A program made the position numbers and the translations under genes. From Spartobacteria bacterium (GTDB taxonomy: Bacteria; Verrucomicrobiota; Verrucomicrobiia; Chthoniobacterales; UBA10450): 64,000 nt of DNA. Positions 27,103-35,521 of this stretch are shown piece after piece. The notes below the pieces were generated by a model that worked only from the letters and a program-made list of their open reading frames with translations, made no database searches and was not told where the DNA came from. How positions within the stretch are numbered: the stretch's first letter is position 1; each line of letters starts with the position of its first letter. The stretch covers positions 36,805 through 100,804 of the forward strand of contig PNAA01000035.1 of the NCBI GenBank assembly GCA_003169975.1, given 5' to 3'.

Positions 27103-27218
27103 GGTCAAACTCGGTGGAAGTAACCTCTGCGGTTCGCTTGCGCAAGTCAGCGCGCCCGCGCCGCGCGCGAAAAAAAAGCACTACCCAACTGCGCCAAGCG
27201 GCCCGAGAATTAAGCCTT

Positions 27219-27824
27219 ATGGCATACGAATTACCAAAATTACCCTACCCCAACGACGCGCTCGAGCCGCACATCGATGCGAAGACGATGGAGATCCATC
27301 ACGACAAGCATCACCAGGCGTACATCACTAACCTGAACAAGGCGCTCGAAGGCAAACCCGACCTCGCCGGCAAATCGATCGAAGACCTCATCGGCAACCT
27401 CAGCGCCGTCCCCGAAGACATCCGCACTGCGGTGCGGAACAACGGCGGCGGCCACGCCAATCACTCGTTTTTCTGGCAAATCATGGGCCCGAACGGCGGC
27501 GGCGAACCGACCGGGAAGCTGGCCGACGATATCAAAGCCACCTTCGGCAGCTTCGACGCTTTCAAGGAAAAATTGGCCGATGCCGGGGTGAAACGATTCG
27601 GCAGCGGCTGGGCCTGGCTGATCAAGAACAAGAGCGGCAAACTGGAAATCATCTCAACGGCGAACCAGGACAGCCCGCTGATGGACGGCAACACGCCCGT
27701 GCTCGGCGTCGATGTCTGGGAACACGCTTATTATCTGAATTACCAAAACCGCCGGCCGGATTATCTCAAGGCGTGGTGGAACACGGTCAACTGGGCCGCA
27801 GTTTCGAAGCGCTACGAAAAGTAG
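27219..27824 (+). CDS. sodA: Manganese superoxide dismutase
   Basis: The enzyme dismutates superoxide to H2O2 and O2. The 201-residue chain starts [20 protein letters not shown]. Metal ligands are visible as His in [12 protein letters not shown], His in [10 protein letters not shown], and Asp and His in [18 protein letters not shown] carries the Gln position typical of Mn rather than Fe enzymes. The frame is open far upstream (26991), but that part overlaps the divergent lipoprotein gene and is not family sequence. No export signal. A strong hairpin terminator follows at 27853. Confidence 0.95.
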   Translation: MAYELPKLPYPNDALEPHIDAKTMEIHHDKHHQAYITNLNKALEGKPDLAGKSIEDLIGNLSAVPEDIRTAVRNNGGGHANHSFFWQIMGPNGGGEPTGKLADDIKATFGSFDAFKEKLADAGVKRFGSGWAWLIKNKSGKLEIISTANQDSPLMDGNTPVLGVDVWEHAYYLNYQNRRPDYLKAWWNTVNWAAVSKRYEK

Positions 27825-27852
27825 CGGAACAAATCAACGCTGGAACTCGCGA

Positions 27853-27889
27853 GAGGCGCGCCGCATGGCCGGCGCGCCTCCTTTTTTTT
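27853..27889 (+). terminator. Rho-independent terminator after sodA
   Basis: Arms GAGGCGCGCC and GGCGCGCCTC form a perfect 10-bp stem with an 8-base loop, followed by CTTTTTTTT. It sits 28 bases after the sodA stop codon and is the clearest intrinsic terminator in the window. Confidence 0.92.
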
Positions 27890-27908
27890 AGCGCGCTGTC
27901 ACGGCCTG

Positions 27909-27980
27909 TTGTAGCCGGAATCGGTGATCCCGGCTTTCCTCACGCCATCCAGCAGGCCGGGATCTCCGATCCCGGCTATA
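27909..27980. repeat. Intergenic palindrome, GTAGCCGG type
   Basis: The left arm TGTAGCCGGAATCGGTGATC and the right arm ending GATCCCGGCTATAG face each other around a short spacer. The same design, with different inner bases, occurs at 35446-35521. Such REP-like elements sit in intergenic spaces and can fold into long hairpins. Confidence 0.65.
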
Positions 27981-28045
27981 GCGATAGCGGCGACAGCGGT
28001 TAGGCTGGCGGCGGCCGCCGCAGGACGGTATGTTTGTTTCCCGTG

Positions 28046-28429
28046 ATGAATCGATTCCAATCCGCGCTCCTGATTTTCTTGGTCGGACTGGCGCCCTTCC
28101 CGCTGGCGAGCGCTCAGGATGCGGTTCCGGGGGTCGATCTTATTTATCCGGAATTCGCCCACCCGAAGGAGGACGCGACCGCGGCGATCGCGAAAGGCGA
28201 TTTACGTTTCATCAACGTCGACCGGCACGGGAAGGTCGTGCCCGGCGCGGAGCGCTATGCACGCCTGGTCGAGATTCACGGCACGAAATTCATCAAGCAA
28301 CATTTCCGGATCTTTGCCTCGCCTTCGCAGAACTTCAGCTTCGTTCTCCGGGCGCGGGCCTACGCCGAGGAATATAACCAGACGCTTCTGCGTTATCTGC
28401 AAGAGCAATACCGAAACAAGCGGCCTTAA
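28046..28429 (+). CDS. Exported hypothetical protein
   Basis: The 127-residue protein (ATG 28046; a TTG lies 12 bases upstream) has a signal peptide MNRFQSALLIFLVGLAPFPLASAQ with cleavage likely after ASA. The mature part is about 103 residues, charged, ending in a helix YAEEYNQTLLRYLQEQYRNKRP. I recognise no family. No Cys, metal motif or membrane anchor is seen. It stands between two palindromic repeats. Confidence 0.6.
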   Translation: MNRFQSALLIFLVGLAPFPLASAQDAVPGVDLIYPEFAHPKEDATAAIAKGDLRFINVDRHGKVVPGAERYARLVEIHGTKFIKQHFRIFASPSQNFSFVLRARAYAEEYNQTLLRYLQEQYRNKRP

Positions 28430-28475
28430 ATCTTGGCGCGCTCGATTCGGCTTGTCCCCGCGGGAGACATCGTTA

Positions 28476-28537
28476 GGCAAGGCGCTCCCGCCTGCCGGGG
28501 CAAAGCGATTGGCAAAGCGGGAGCGCTTGCCCTACAA
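28476..28537. repeat. Intergenic palindrome, GGCAAG-CGCTCCCGC type
   Basis: GGCAAGGCGCTCCCGC (28476-28491) pairs with GCGGGAGCGCTTGCC (28517-28531) around a 25-base middle and is followed by CTACAA. The outer end matches the TGTAG start shared with the repeats at 27909, 31722 and 35446, so they may be one superfamily with variable arms. Confidence 0.6.
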
Positions 28538-28582
28538 AAGCTCCGGAAGAGCGTATTCCTCAACGCCTGACCAGATGACCCG

Positions 28583-29050
28583 ATGAACGAAATCAGAATC
28601 AGTCCACTCGACGCACAGGAACTCGCACCGTTGACCGAGCTTATTGAGATGCAGATGCGCGAGCATGGCGTCAAAAGCTCGCACGACATCCTGCGGGCGG
28701 CGCTGAGCGTCCTCCGGACTCAGCCCGAACAGGGCTTTGTTCTTTCCGCGACCTGTGACCATTCGACGGTTGGTGTTGCCTATGCGGCGCGCATTCTCAG
28801 TTTTGAACACGGCGGCTGGAGCGGTTGGCTGGAGGAACTGTATGTCTTGCCGCCATGGCGCGGCCGCGGAGTGGGCTCGCAGTTGCTCGCCGCAGTCATT
28901 GCCGGCGCCACCGAGCGCGGGTGGTCGGCGCTCGACCTGGAGGTCGACGTGAATCATCAGCGCGTCATCCCGCTCTACACGCGCAACCTGTTTGAGCCAG
29001 TGAACCGCACGCGCTTCGTTCGCCGTCTGCGTGCGCAACCAGGGGCGTGA
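28583..29050 (+). CDS. GNAT family N-acetyltransferase
   Basis: The 155-residue protein has the GNAT fold signature. The acetyl-CoA pyrophosphate loop is PPWRGRGVGSQLL (about residues 93-105), preceded by the strand WLEELYVL and followed by GWSALDLEVDVNHQRVIPLYTRN, the usual motif B. The acceptor substrate cannot be told from sequence. It starts 46 bases after the previous palindrome and is followed closely by the carbonic anhydrase gene (68 bases), so the two could be co-transcribed. Confidence 0.85.
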   Translation: MNEIRISPLDAQELAPLTELIEMQMREHGVKSSHDILRAALSVLRTQPEQGFVLSATCDHSTVGVAYAARILSFEHGGWSGWLEELYVLPPWRGRGVGSQLLAAVIAGATERGWSALDLEVDVNHQRVIPLYTRNLFEPVNRTRFVRRLRAQPGA

Positions 29051-29117
29051 TGAAAATCGCTCGCCTCCTCCAACCGGCGATGATCTTGTTTCCGTGAGGC
29101 GGACGATCACCTCGTGC

Positions 29118-29762
29118 ATGCAAACGCTGGATCATCTTTTCGAGAACAACAAGGCTTGGGCCGGCCGCATTCGGCAACAGGAGCCGGATTTCTTCGTCAA
29201 ACTCTCGCGCCAGCAATCGCCCGGCTATCTCTGGATCGGTTGCGCCGACAGTCGCGTGCCGGCCAATGAAATCGTCGGGTTGTCACCGGGCGAATTGTTC
29301 GTCCACCGCAACGTGGCCAACATCGTTGTGCACACTGATCTCAACTGTTTGTCGGTCATGCAATTTGCAGTCGATATCTTGAAGGTGCGCCACATCATTG
29401 TTTGCGGTCACTATGGTTGCAGTGGCGTGGGGGCCGCGCTTCGGCGCGATCGCCTCGGCTTGAGCGATAACTGGCTGCGCCATGTGCAGGACGTGCGACA
29501 AAAACACGAGGTGGCGGTGGCCCGCGCGAGGAGTGATTCCGAGGCGGCCAATCGCCTCTGCGAACTCAACGTCATCGAACAAGTGGCCAACGTCTGCCAG
29601 ACCACGATCGCGCTCGACGCTTGGGAACGTGGCCAGGAGTTGGTCGTTCACGGTTGGATTTACGGGTTAAAGGACGGGCTCCTGCGAGACCTGAACGTCA
29701 CGGTAGCGAGTGTGGAAGGGACGGTCCCGGCGTACCAGGCAGCGATTGCCGCATTGGATTAG
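29118..29762 (+). CDS. Beta-class carbonic anhydrase
   Basis: The enzyme interconverts CO2 and bicarbonate. ATG 29118 gives MQTLDHLFENNKAWAGRI, the family's N-terminus; the open frame upstream overlaps the GNAT gene. The zinc site is complete: Cys and Asp in IGCADSRVPANEI, His and Cys in CGHYGCSGV. The 214-residue length and the conserved NVANIV and GWIYGLKDGLL blocks fit the E. coli Can type. It should be a cytoplasmic oligomer. Confidence 0.93.
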   Translation: MQTLDHLFENNKAWAGRIRQQEPDFFVKLSRQQSPGYLWIGCADSRVPANEIVGLSPGELFVHRNVANIVVHTDLNCLSVMQFAVDILKVRHIIVCGHYGCSGVGAALRRDRLGLSDNWLRHVQDVRQKHEVAVARARSDSEAANRLCELNVIEQVANVCQTTIALDAWERGQELVVHGWIYGLKDGLLRDLNVTVASVEGTVPAYQAAIAALD

Positions 29763-29852
29763 CCGCAGAGGTCGCAGAGGACGCTGGGGGAAGAGAATAT
29801 GTCAGTTGCGGTCAGATTCCAATTCCTCCTCTGCGCTCTCTGCGGTTAATCT
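29761..29852. repeat. Inverted repeat of CGCAGAG phrase
   Basis: CCGCAGAGGTCGCAGAGGA on the left faces TCCTCTGCGCTCTCTGCGG on the right, separated by about 45 bases. Similar phrases with a 9-12 base inner rhythm recur as intergenic palindromes in many unrelated genomes. It lies between the carbonic anhydrase gene and lepA and begins at the last base pair of the former's stop codon. Confidence 0.6.
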
Positions 29853-29909
29853 CTCCGCTCTGCCGTTCCGTTGACCATCTCTCGGCGCGCCCGCATAGTG
29901 TGCCCCTTC

Positions 29910-31709
29910 ATGTCGATCGAGCTGACCCGCAATTTCTGCATCATCGCGCACATCGATCATGGCAAAACGACCCTGTCGGATCGCCTGCTCGAACGCACCG
30001 GCACGATCCACGACCGCGACAAACAGGATCAGCTCCTCGATTCGATGGATCTCGAGCGCGAACGCGGGATCACGATCAAGGCGCATCCGGTGGCGATGCG
30101 CTACACTGCGAAGGACGGGCAGGAATACCGGCTCAACCTGCTCGATACCCCGGGGCATGTGGACTTCGCTTACGAAGTTTCGCGCAGCCTCGCGGCCTGC
30201 GAAGGCGCGCTTCTCATCATCGACGCCGCACAAGGTGTGGAAGCGCAGACGGTCGCGAACGTCCACCTTGCTCACAAGCAGGGCCTGACGATCGTGCCGG
30301 TGATCAACAAAATCGATTTACCCAACGCCGACCTGCCTTCGGTCCATCGGCAGCTCGAGGAAATTCTTGCCATTCCCGCCGAGGAGGCGATCGATTGCAG
30401 CGCGAAAATGGGGATCGGGATCGACGAGATCCTCGAGGCGGTGGTGCATCGCATCCCGTCGCCGCCGCAGCCTAACGACGAAGTTTTACGCGCGCTGGTT
30501 TTCGATTCCGTCTTCGATATTTACCGGGGGGTAGTGGCTTACGTGCGCGTTTTCTCCGGCAAGGTGGAAGCCAACCAACAGATCAAGGTGATGAGCACCG
30601 ACACGCGCTACGAGGTGAAGGAAGTGGGCGTTTTTACTCCGAAGATGTTCGCGCAGGCGACGCTCAACGCGGGCGACGTCGGTTACGTCATCGCCAACAT
30701 CAAGACGACCTCCGAACTGAAGATCGGCGACACCATGACCGACCTGCGCCACCCGGCGAAAAAACCGTTGCCCGGTTTCCAGGAAATTCACCCGATGGTC
30801 TTCAGTGGAATTTATCCGATCAACACGGCGGACTTCGAGCACTTGAAAACGGCCATCGGCAAGTTGCGGATGAACGATTCGGCCTTCGTCTACCAGCCGG
30901 AAAGCTCGGTCGCGCTCGGGTTCGGTTACCGCTGCGGGTTCCTCGGGTTGCTCCACATGGAGATCATCCAGGAGCGGCTCCGGCGCGAGTACGACATGGA
31001 CATCATCGCCACTTCCCCGAGCGTGATCTACGAAGTCCTGACGACGCGCGGCGAGGTCGTGCTGGTCGACAACCCGGCGCACTTGCCCGACCCGAGCGTG
31101 ATCGAGGAAATCCGCGAGCCGATCGTGCGCGCCTACATCCTTTGCCCTAACGAGTGCATCGGCGACATCCTGCAGCTCATTCTCGAGAAACGCGGGACGA
31201 TGGATCACACCGAGTCGCTCGACACCAAGCGCGTGATGCTGCACTGCGAGCTGCCGTTGAACGAAATCCTGGTCGACTTTAACGACAAGATTAAGAGCAT
31301 GAGCCGCGGCTACGCCTCGATGGATTACGAACACGCGGGCTATCGCGCCTCGAAGCTGGTGAAGCTCGATCTGCTCGTGAACGGTGAACCGGTCGATGCG
31401 TTCTCGACCATCGTGCACCGCGATCGCGCCGAGCCGCGCGGCCGGCAGCTGGCGTCGAAATTAAAGGAAGTGATCCCGAGTCAGCTCTACCAGGTGGCGA
31501 TCCAGGCGGCGATTGGCGGCAAGATCGTGGCGCGCGAAAGCATCTCGGCCTTGCGCAAGAACGTCACCGCGAAGTGCTACGGCGGTGATATTACGCGCAA
31601 ACGCAAGTTGCTCGAGAAGCAAAAAGAAGGAAAGAAACGAATGAAGAGCATCGGGAAGATCAACATCCCCCAAGAGGCTTTCATCGCCGTCCTGAAGTCG
31701 TCGCAATGA
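29910..31709 (+). CDS. lepA: Elongation factor 4
   Basis: A ribosome-associated GTPase that can back-translocate the ribosome. The start MSIELTRNFCIIAHIDHGKTTL at 29910 places the P-loop (AHIDHGKT) where expected; 13 extra codons upstream are not family sequence. Other GTPase motifs are LLDTPGHVDF and NKIDLP. The LepA-specific C-terminus (RKRKLLEKQKEGKKRMKSIG..IPQEAFIAVL) is complete. The 599-residue length is standard. In many bacteria lepA precedes lepB, as here. Confidence 0.97.
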   Translation: MSIELTRNFCIIAHIDHGKTTLSDRLLERTGTIHDRDKQDQLLDSMDLERERGITIKAHPVAMRYTAKDGQEYRLNLLDTPGHVDFAYEVSRSLAACEGALLIIDAAQGVEAQTVANVHLAHKQGLTIVPVINKIDLPNADLPSVHRQLEEILAIPAEEAIDCSAKMGIGIDEILEAVVHRIPSPPQPNDEVLRALVFDSVFDIYRGVVAYVRVFSGKVEANQQIKVMSTDTRYEVKEVGVFTPKMFAQATLNAGDVGYVIANIKTTSELKIGDTMTDLRHPAKKPLPGFQEIHPMVFSGIYPINTADFEHLKTAIGKLRMNDSAFVYQPESSVALGFGYRCGFLGLLHMEIIQERLRREYDMDIIATSPSVIYEVLTTRGEVVLVDNPAHLPDPSVIEEIREPIVRAYILCPNECIGDILQLILEKRGTMDHTESLDTKRVMLHCELPLNEILVDFNDKIKSMSRGYASMDYEHAGYRASKLVKLDLLVNGEPVDAFSTIVHRDRAEPRGRQLASKLKEVIPSQLYQVAIQAAIGGKIVARESISALRKNVTAKCYGGDITRKRKLLEKQKEGKKRMKSIGKINIPQEAFIAVLKSSQ

Positions 31710-31721
31710 GGCGCCACCCGC

Positions 31722-31812
31722 CTGTAGACGTCGCCCTGCGGGCGACGCGGGTCTCGACGTCATTGCTCAATCCGTGCCCATACCCGCGCTTCGCAGAGCG
31801 AAGCGTCTACAA
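31722..31812. repeat. Intergenic palindrome, TGTAGACG type
   Basis: The left part CTGTAGACGTCGCCCTGCGG and the right end GAGCGAAGCGTCTACAA are complementary at their tips (GTAGACG/CGTCTAC), with GC-rich hairpins inside. It fills the lepA-lepB spacer and belongs to the same TGTAG-ended group as those at 27909 and 35446. Confidence 0.6.
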
Positions 31813-31853
31813 TACTCTTTGAAAACCCCATTCCTCAGCTAGCGTTTCGCCGC

Positions 31854-32945
31854 ATGTTTCAACCGCGCTACATCAAGCACAGCCACCTCCTCATCCGCCA
31901 CGCGGAGAAGTTGATTCGTTACCGGCGCGACCGCTTGAGCGCGGCCACAGTCGCCGAGCTCCAGGCCCAGATCGAGAAGGTGCGGGCGGCGATGAAGGCG
32001 CGCGATAATCGCGCCACCCACGAGGAATCGGAGCGGCTCGACGCGCTCCTGACCACGCACACGCCGCCGCACAAGGACGCCGTCTGGCGCGAGAACGTCG
32101 AAGTCATCCTCGTCGCCATCGTGGTCGCGATTGGCATTCGCTCCTACTTCCTCCAGCCGTTCAAAATCCCGACCGGCTCGATGCAGCCCACGCTTAACGG
32201 CATCATCGGCCGTCCCACAAACGAGCCTGCGCCTAACTTTTTGAAGCAGATTGTCGATTTCGTCGTCCTCGGCCGCAACTACATCGACGTCGTCTCGGAG
32301 GAAGAGAACACGGTGGAGAACGTCACCTCGAAGAAATTTCTCTTTTTCTTCACTTTCTCGCGCATCGAATGCGATCACGAATCCTTCACGGTTTACGCAC
32401 CGCCGGAAATTTTGCGGCAGGATTTCCAGGTTTATCCGGGCAACCGCTATCACCGCGGCCAGGTCATCGCGCGCGGCGCGATCGATACCGGTGACCAGGT
32501 ATTTGTCGATAAGTTCAGCTACAACTTCGTTCATCCGAGCCGGGGCGACGTTTTCGTCTTTCGCACTAATCACATCCTCGGCATTCGCGAAGATCCGGAA
32601 GCGGGCGCGCCCTTTTACATCAAGCGACTCACCGGCACGCCGGGCGACGAGCTGCGGATCGATTCGCCCAAGCTCTACATCAATGGCGAGCCGGCCAGCA
32701 GGTTCGGCATTCGACGGGTAATGGCTGCGCAAGAGCCATACAAGGGTTACGCGCCGGGGCAGGCGTTTCTCGGCGCGCCGGATCGCCCTTTCGTTATTCC
32801 GCCGCACAGCTATTTCGCGATGGGCGACAACAGCTATAACAGCTACGACAGCCGCTATTGGGGGCCGGTGCCGGAGGAAAACCTGGTCGGCCGGGGGCTT
32901 TTCGTTTACTGGCCGTTCAGCTGGCACTGGGGTTTAATTCGTTAG
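31854..32945 (+). CDS. lepB: Signal peptidase I
   Basis: The 363-residue inner-membrane protease removes signal peptides. A long cytoplasmic N-terminal part (1-80, coiled-coil-like) precedes one membrane span (82-98). The catalytic Ser109 lies in IPTGSMQPTL and the general base Lys257 in FYIKRLTGTPGD; GDNSYNSYDSRYWGPVP is the C-terminal signature. About 150 residues separate Ser and Lys, far more than in E. coli LepB in this part, owing to an inserted segment (about 118-205) with FFTF/PPEILRQDF. It follows lepA, a classic neighbourhood. Confidence 0.93.
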   Translation: MFQPRYIKHSHLLIRHAEKLIRYRRDRLSAATVAELQAQIEKVRAAMKARDNRATHEESERLDALLTTHTPPHKDAVWRENVEVILVAIVVAIGIRSYFLQPFKIPTGSMQPTLNGIIGRPTNEPAPNFLKQIVDFVVLGRNYIDVVSEEENTVENVTSKKFLFFFTFSRIECDHESFTVYAPPEILRQDFQVYPGNRYHRGQVIARGAIDTGDQVFVDKFSYNFVHPSRGDVFVFRTNHILGIREDPEAGAPFYIKRLTGTPGDELRIDSPKLYINGEPASRFGIRRVMAAQEPYKGYAPGQAFLGAPDRPFVIPPHSYFAMGDNSYNSYDSRYWGPVPEENLVGRGLFVYWPFSWHWGLIR

Positions 32946-32961
32946 GCCGAGGTCGTTCGCC

Positions 32962-34140
32962 ATGTTCTCCGCCGTGCCGCGCGTCTATCCGCTGCTCGGG
33001 ATGCTCGGCGGTTATCTGCTTGTCATGCGGACGAACCCGGTGCGCATCGCGTTGCGCGACGGCTTCCGTTGCAACCTGCGCTTTAAACGCCTCTGGTTCG
33101 TCTTTGCGCTCCTCGCCCTCGCTTATTCCACCTTCCAGTTCGCCGTTTTCACCCCGCTGCAATCCGCCGCCGACCTGCGCCTCGAGCAGCTCGCCTTCTG
33201 GGATTCGTGGCACTGGCCGCTCTTTTCCCAGGTTTGGCGCGAGAGCCTGCTGCACATGGTCGAAGCCGTCGCCGGAATTTTCGACGCCGCCGCGACCACC
33301 TTCCCGCTCTCGGTCATTGCTGCGCTGCTCCTGATCGCAAACTGGCGCGGCCTGCACCGCAGCCTGGCGCGCGCGCTCCGGAAACAATTCGGCCCCGGCG
33401 GGTGGTTGATTTATCTCGGGGTTTTGCTCGGCGCCCTCGCCTCGCTCATCAAGCCGCTCATCTATTGGCAACTGCCGGATCGAGCGCAATTTCTTTCCCC
33501 CGCGCATCTCCTCCAAACCTCGGCCGCGGTCGATACGGTGGCGTTTGTTTTCGAATATCTCTGCGCGGTTTACCTTCAGGTTTACCTGATCACGGTCTGC
33601 CTGGCCTGGATCAAGGGGCTGCATTTCCGGGAAGGAGCGCTCCTCCGTTTCGCCATGCGCCGGTTTAGCTTCGTTCTGCGCTGGCTCGGCCTGGTCGTGC
33701 TCGCGAGCACCCTCCTGCTGCGCCTCCCGCTCCTCCTCGCCTATTTTCGCGACGTGCCGGGCGTGCTCGATTATTTGCCGGCCGGCCGTTGCGCGATGGC
33801 CGCGCTCATCATTTCTTTCTCCGCGATGCAGGTTTCGCTCGTTCTTCATAACGAAACTTTGCGCGAAGCTTTCCGGGCGCATTGGCAGTTCGTGACGCGA
33901 AACGCCTTTCGCTTCGGCTGGTTCCTCCTGATCTGCGGTCTGCATTACTGGTTCCTCGCGTTTTCTGACGCGGTCATCCGCGCCGCGGCGACGGAACGGC
34001 CGCTCGCCCTTATTCTCTGGCAACTCTGCTACGACCTGGCGCGCGCGCTGGTCACCGGCTGGCTGCTCGCGAGCTGGGTCTGTTTCTTTCGGCAATGCGA
34101 GATTGGCCGGGTCAATCGTGAAACCTGGATCCGTTACTGA
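32962..34140 (+). CDS. Polytopic membrane protein, unknown family
   Basis: The 392-residue protein has about eight hydrophobic segments, including LWFVFALLALAYSTFQFAVF, FPLSVIAALLLIAN, WLIYLGVLLGALASLI, VYLQVYLITVCLAW, WLGLVVLASTLLL and FGWFLLICGLHYWFLAF. Positively charged loops (RKQFGPGG, RFAMRRFSFVLRW) lie between them. I see no catalytic motif. It lies 16 bases after lepB and its end overlaps the likely start of the squalene/phytoene synthase gene, so it may belong to an operon with both. Confidence 0.75.
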   Translation: MFSAVPRVYPLLGMLGGYLLVMRTNPVRIALRDGFRCNLRFKRLWFVFALLALAYSTFQFAVFTPLQSAADLRLEQLAFWDSWHWPLFSQVWRESLLHMVEAVAGIFDAAATTFPLSVIAALLLIANWRGLHRSLARALRKQFGPGGWLIYLGVLLGALASLIKPLIYWQLPDRAQFLSPAHLLQTSAAVDTVAFVFEYLCAVYLQVYLITVCLAWIKGLHFREGALLRFAMRRFSFVLRWLGLVVLASTLLLRLPLLLAYFRDVPGVLDYLPAGRCAMAALIISFSAMQVSLVLHNETLREAFRAHWQFVTRNAFRFGWFLLICGLHYWFLAFSDAVIRAAATERPLALILWQLCYDLARALVTGWLLASWVCFFRQCEIGRVNRETWIRY

Positions 34141-34981
34141 CGCCGTGCCGACCGACTCGTCCAGCGCCGAGCAGATCACCCGCGCCAGCAAATCGAACCT
34201 CGCGCTCGCTTTCGTGTCGTTAGGCGCGGAACGGCGGCGCGACATCACCGCCTTCTACGCCTTCTGCCGGCTGATCGACGACATCGCGGATGCGACCGAC
34301 GTGGCGACCGGGGAGAAAGCTCATCGGCTGACCGTTTGGCGGACAGCGCTCCACGGCCCGGTGCCGGGCGAGTCGCCGGTCGCGCCCGCCGTGCGCGGCC
34401 TGCTCGGCAAATACGCGATCACCCCGGCGATGCTGGAAGAGATTATCGACGGGGTGGAGATGGACCTGACGATTTCGCACTACGAAACCTTCGCGGCCTT
34501 GCGCGAGTACTGTTACCGGGTCGCGAGCGCGGTTGGGCTTGTCAGTATCGAGATTTTCGGTTACCGAAATCCGGCCTGCCAGGATTACGCGATCGAGCTC
34601 GGGCTGGCCTTGCAAGTGACCAACATCCTGCGCGATGTGCAGAAGGACCTGATCAACGGTCGCGTCTATCTGCCGCGGGAGGACATGGCGCGATTTGGTT
34701 ATTCCCCGGACGATCTGGCGGCGCGGGTCCATGATGAACGATTCGTTAGGCTGATGCAATTCGAAGCGGACCGCGCGCACGGTTATTTTCAAAAGGCGGC
34801 GGCGCTCCTGCCCCGGGAAGATCGGCGCTCGATGGTCAGCGCCCAGATCATGGCCTCGATCTATCACGCACTCTTGCGGCAGATGGAGGAGGATCGCTTC
34901 CGCGTCTTCGAGCGCGACTATGGGTTGAGCAAGTTTGCAAAGTTCTTGCATGTGACCCGGCACTTGCTGAAGTTTCCTTGA
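34118..34981 (+). CDS. Squalene/phytoene synthase family enzyme
   Basis: It condenses two prenyl diphosphates head to head. Two Asp-rich Mg2+-binding motifs are seen: FYAFCRLIDDIADA and NILRDVQKDLINGRVYLP. YCYRVASAVGLVSIEIFGY resembles HpnD-type presqualene diphosphate synthases more than plant-type CrtB, but the choice is by eye. GTG 34118 gives 287 residues; a TTG at 34103 is possible. The gene overlaps the membrane protein gene by 23 bases. No squalene cyclase or carotenoid desaturase is in the window, so the product (hopanoid or carotenoid) stays open. Confidence 0.85.
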   Translation: MKPGSVTDAVPTDSSSAEQITRASKSNLALAFVSLGAERRRDITAFYAFCRLIDDIADATDVATGEKAHRLTVWRTALHGPVPGESPVAPAVRGLLGKYAITPAMLEEIIDGVEMDLTISHYETFAALREYCYRVASAVGLVSIEIFGYRNPACQDYAIELGLALQVTNILRDVQKDLINGRVYLPREDMARFGYSPDDLAARVHDERFVRLMQFEADRAHGYFQKAAALLPREDRRSMVSAQIMASIYHALLRQMEEDRFRVFERDYGLSKFAKFLHVTRHLLKFP

Positions 34982-35032
34982 ATAACCGGGCGGAGCATCC
35001 GTCTGATTTGCGCGGTTCGAATCCAAAGCACT

Positions 35033-35434
35033 ATGAAAAAATATTTTCTACCCGCGGTCTCGGCCGCGATTCTTCTCGCGACCGGCCTGAGTTCCTGCGA
35101 AACCCCGGCCGGCCAGGGAGCGGGTTTCGGCGCGTTTACCGGCGCAGCCACCGGCGCGCTGATCGGTGCCGCCGCGACCGGCACCGGCCGAGGCGCAGCG
35201 ATCGGTGCTGGCGCGGGAGCCTTGGCTGGAGCCCTCGTCGGCGCGTCGATTGCGGAAGATCAGGCGCGTTATTATCACGCGCCTCCGGGTGGCTATCCTT
35301 ACGCGCGTCCCACCAGGACACCGGGCTACGTTTACAGCCCGTATCCACCGCACAACGTGATCGACGTGCGCGGTGTACCGCCCGGTTCCTGGGTGAGGGA
35401 TCCGTCGACCAACGGAATTTTCATCCGGCCGTAA
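35033..35434 (+). CDS. Glycine-zipper lipoprotein
   Basis: The 133-residue protein has a lipoprotein signal MKKYFLPAVSAAILLATGLSSC. A glycine-zipper stretch follows (about 30-78: GAGFGAFTGAATGALIGAA and GRGAAIGAGAGALAGALVGA), the type that forms membrane-associated helices in outer-membrane lipoproteins such as SlyB/OsmB relatives. A Tyr/Pro-rich tail (PPGGYPYARPTRTPGYVYSPYP) ends IDVRGVPPGSWVRDPSTNGIFIRP. Probably an outer-membrane-linked lipoprotein. It is followed at once by a palindromic repeat. Confidence 0.75.
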   Translation: MKKYFLPAVSAAILLATGLSSCETPAGQGAGFGAFTGAATGALIGAAATGTGRGAAIGAGAGALAGALVGASIAEDQARYYHAPPGGYPYARPTRTPGYVYSPYPPHNVIDVRGVPPGSWVRDPSTNGIFIRP

Positions 35435-35445
35435 CGACTGGTTTG

Positions 35446-35521
35446 TTGTAGCCGGGGGCGGTGACCCCGGCAGCCGTCGCAGCGAAATTCGCGCGGCCGG
35501 GGTCAACGCCCCCGGCTACAA
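35446..35521. repeat. Intergenic palindrome, GTAGCCGG type
   Basis: TTGTAGCCGGGGGCGGTGAC faces GTCAACGCCCCCGGCTACAA with a 28-base GC-rich middle. The outer arms (TTGTAGCCGGGGGC/GCCCCCGGCTACAA) are perfectly complementary over 14 bases. Its right arm is read through by the 3' end of the UbiD gene. Confidence 0.75.

Noticed and set aside
26991..27218. N-terminal extension of superoxide dismutase
   Set aside because: It overlaps the divergent lipoprotein gene and its signal peptide coding region and has no family similarity; [11 protein letters not shown] is the normal start.
32917..34248. 443-residue minus-strand frame opposite the membrane protein gene
   Set aside because: Charged low-complexity antisense shadow; the plus-strand frame has clear membrane segments and operon fit.
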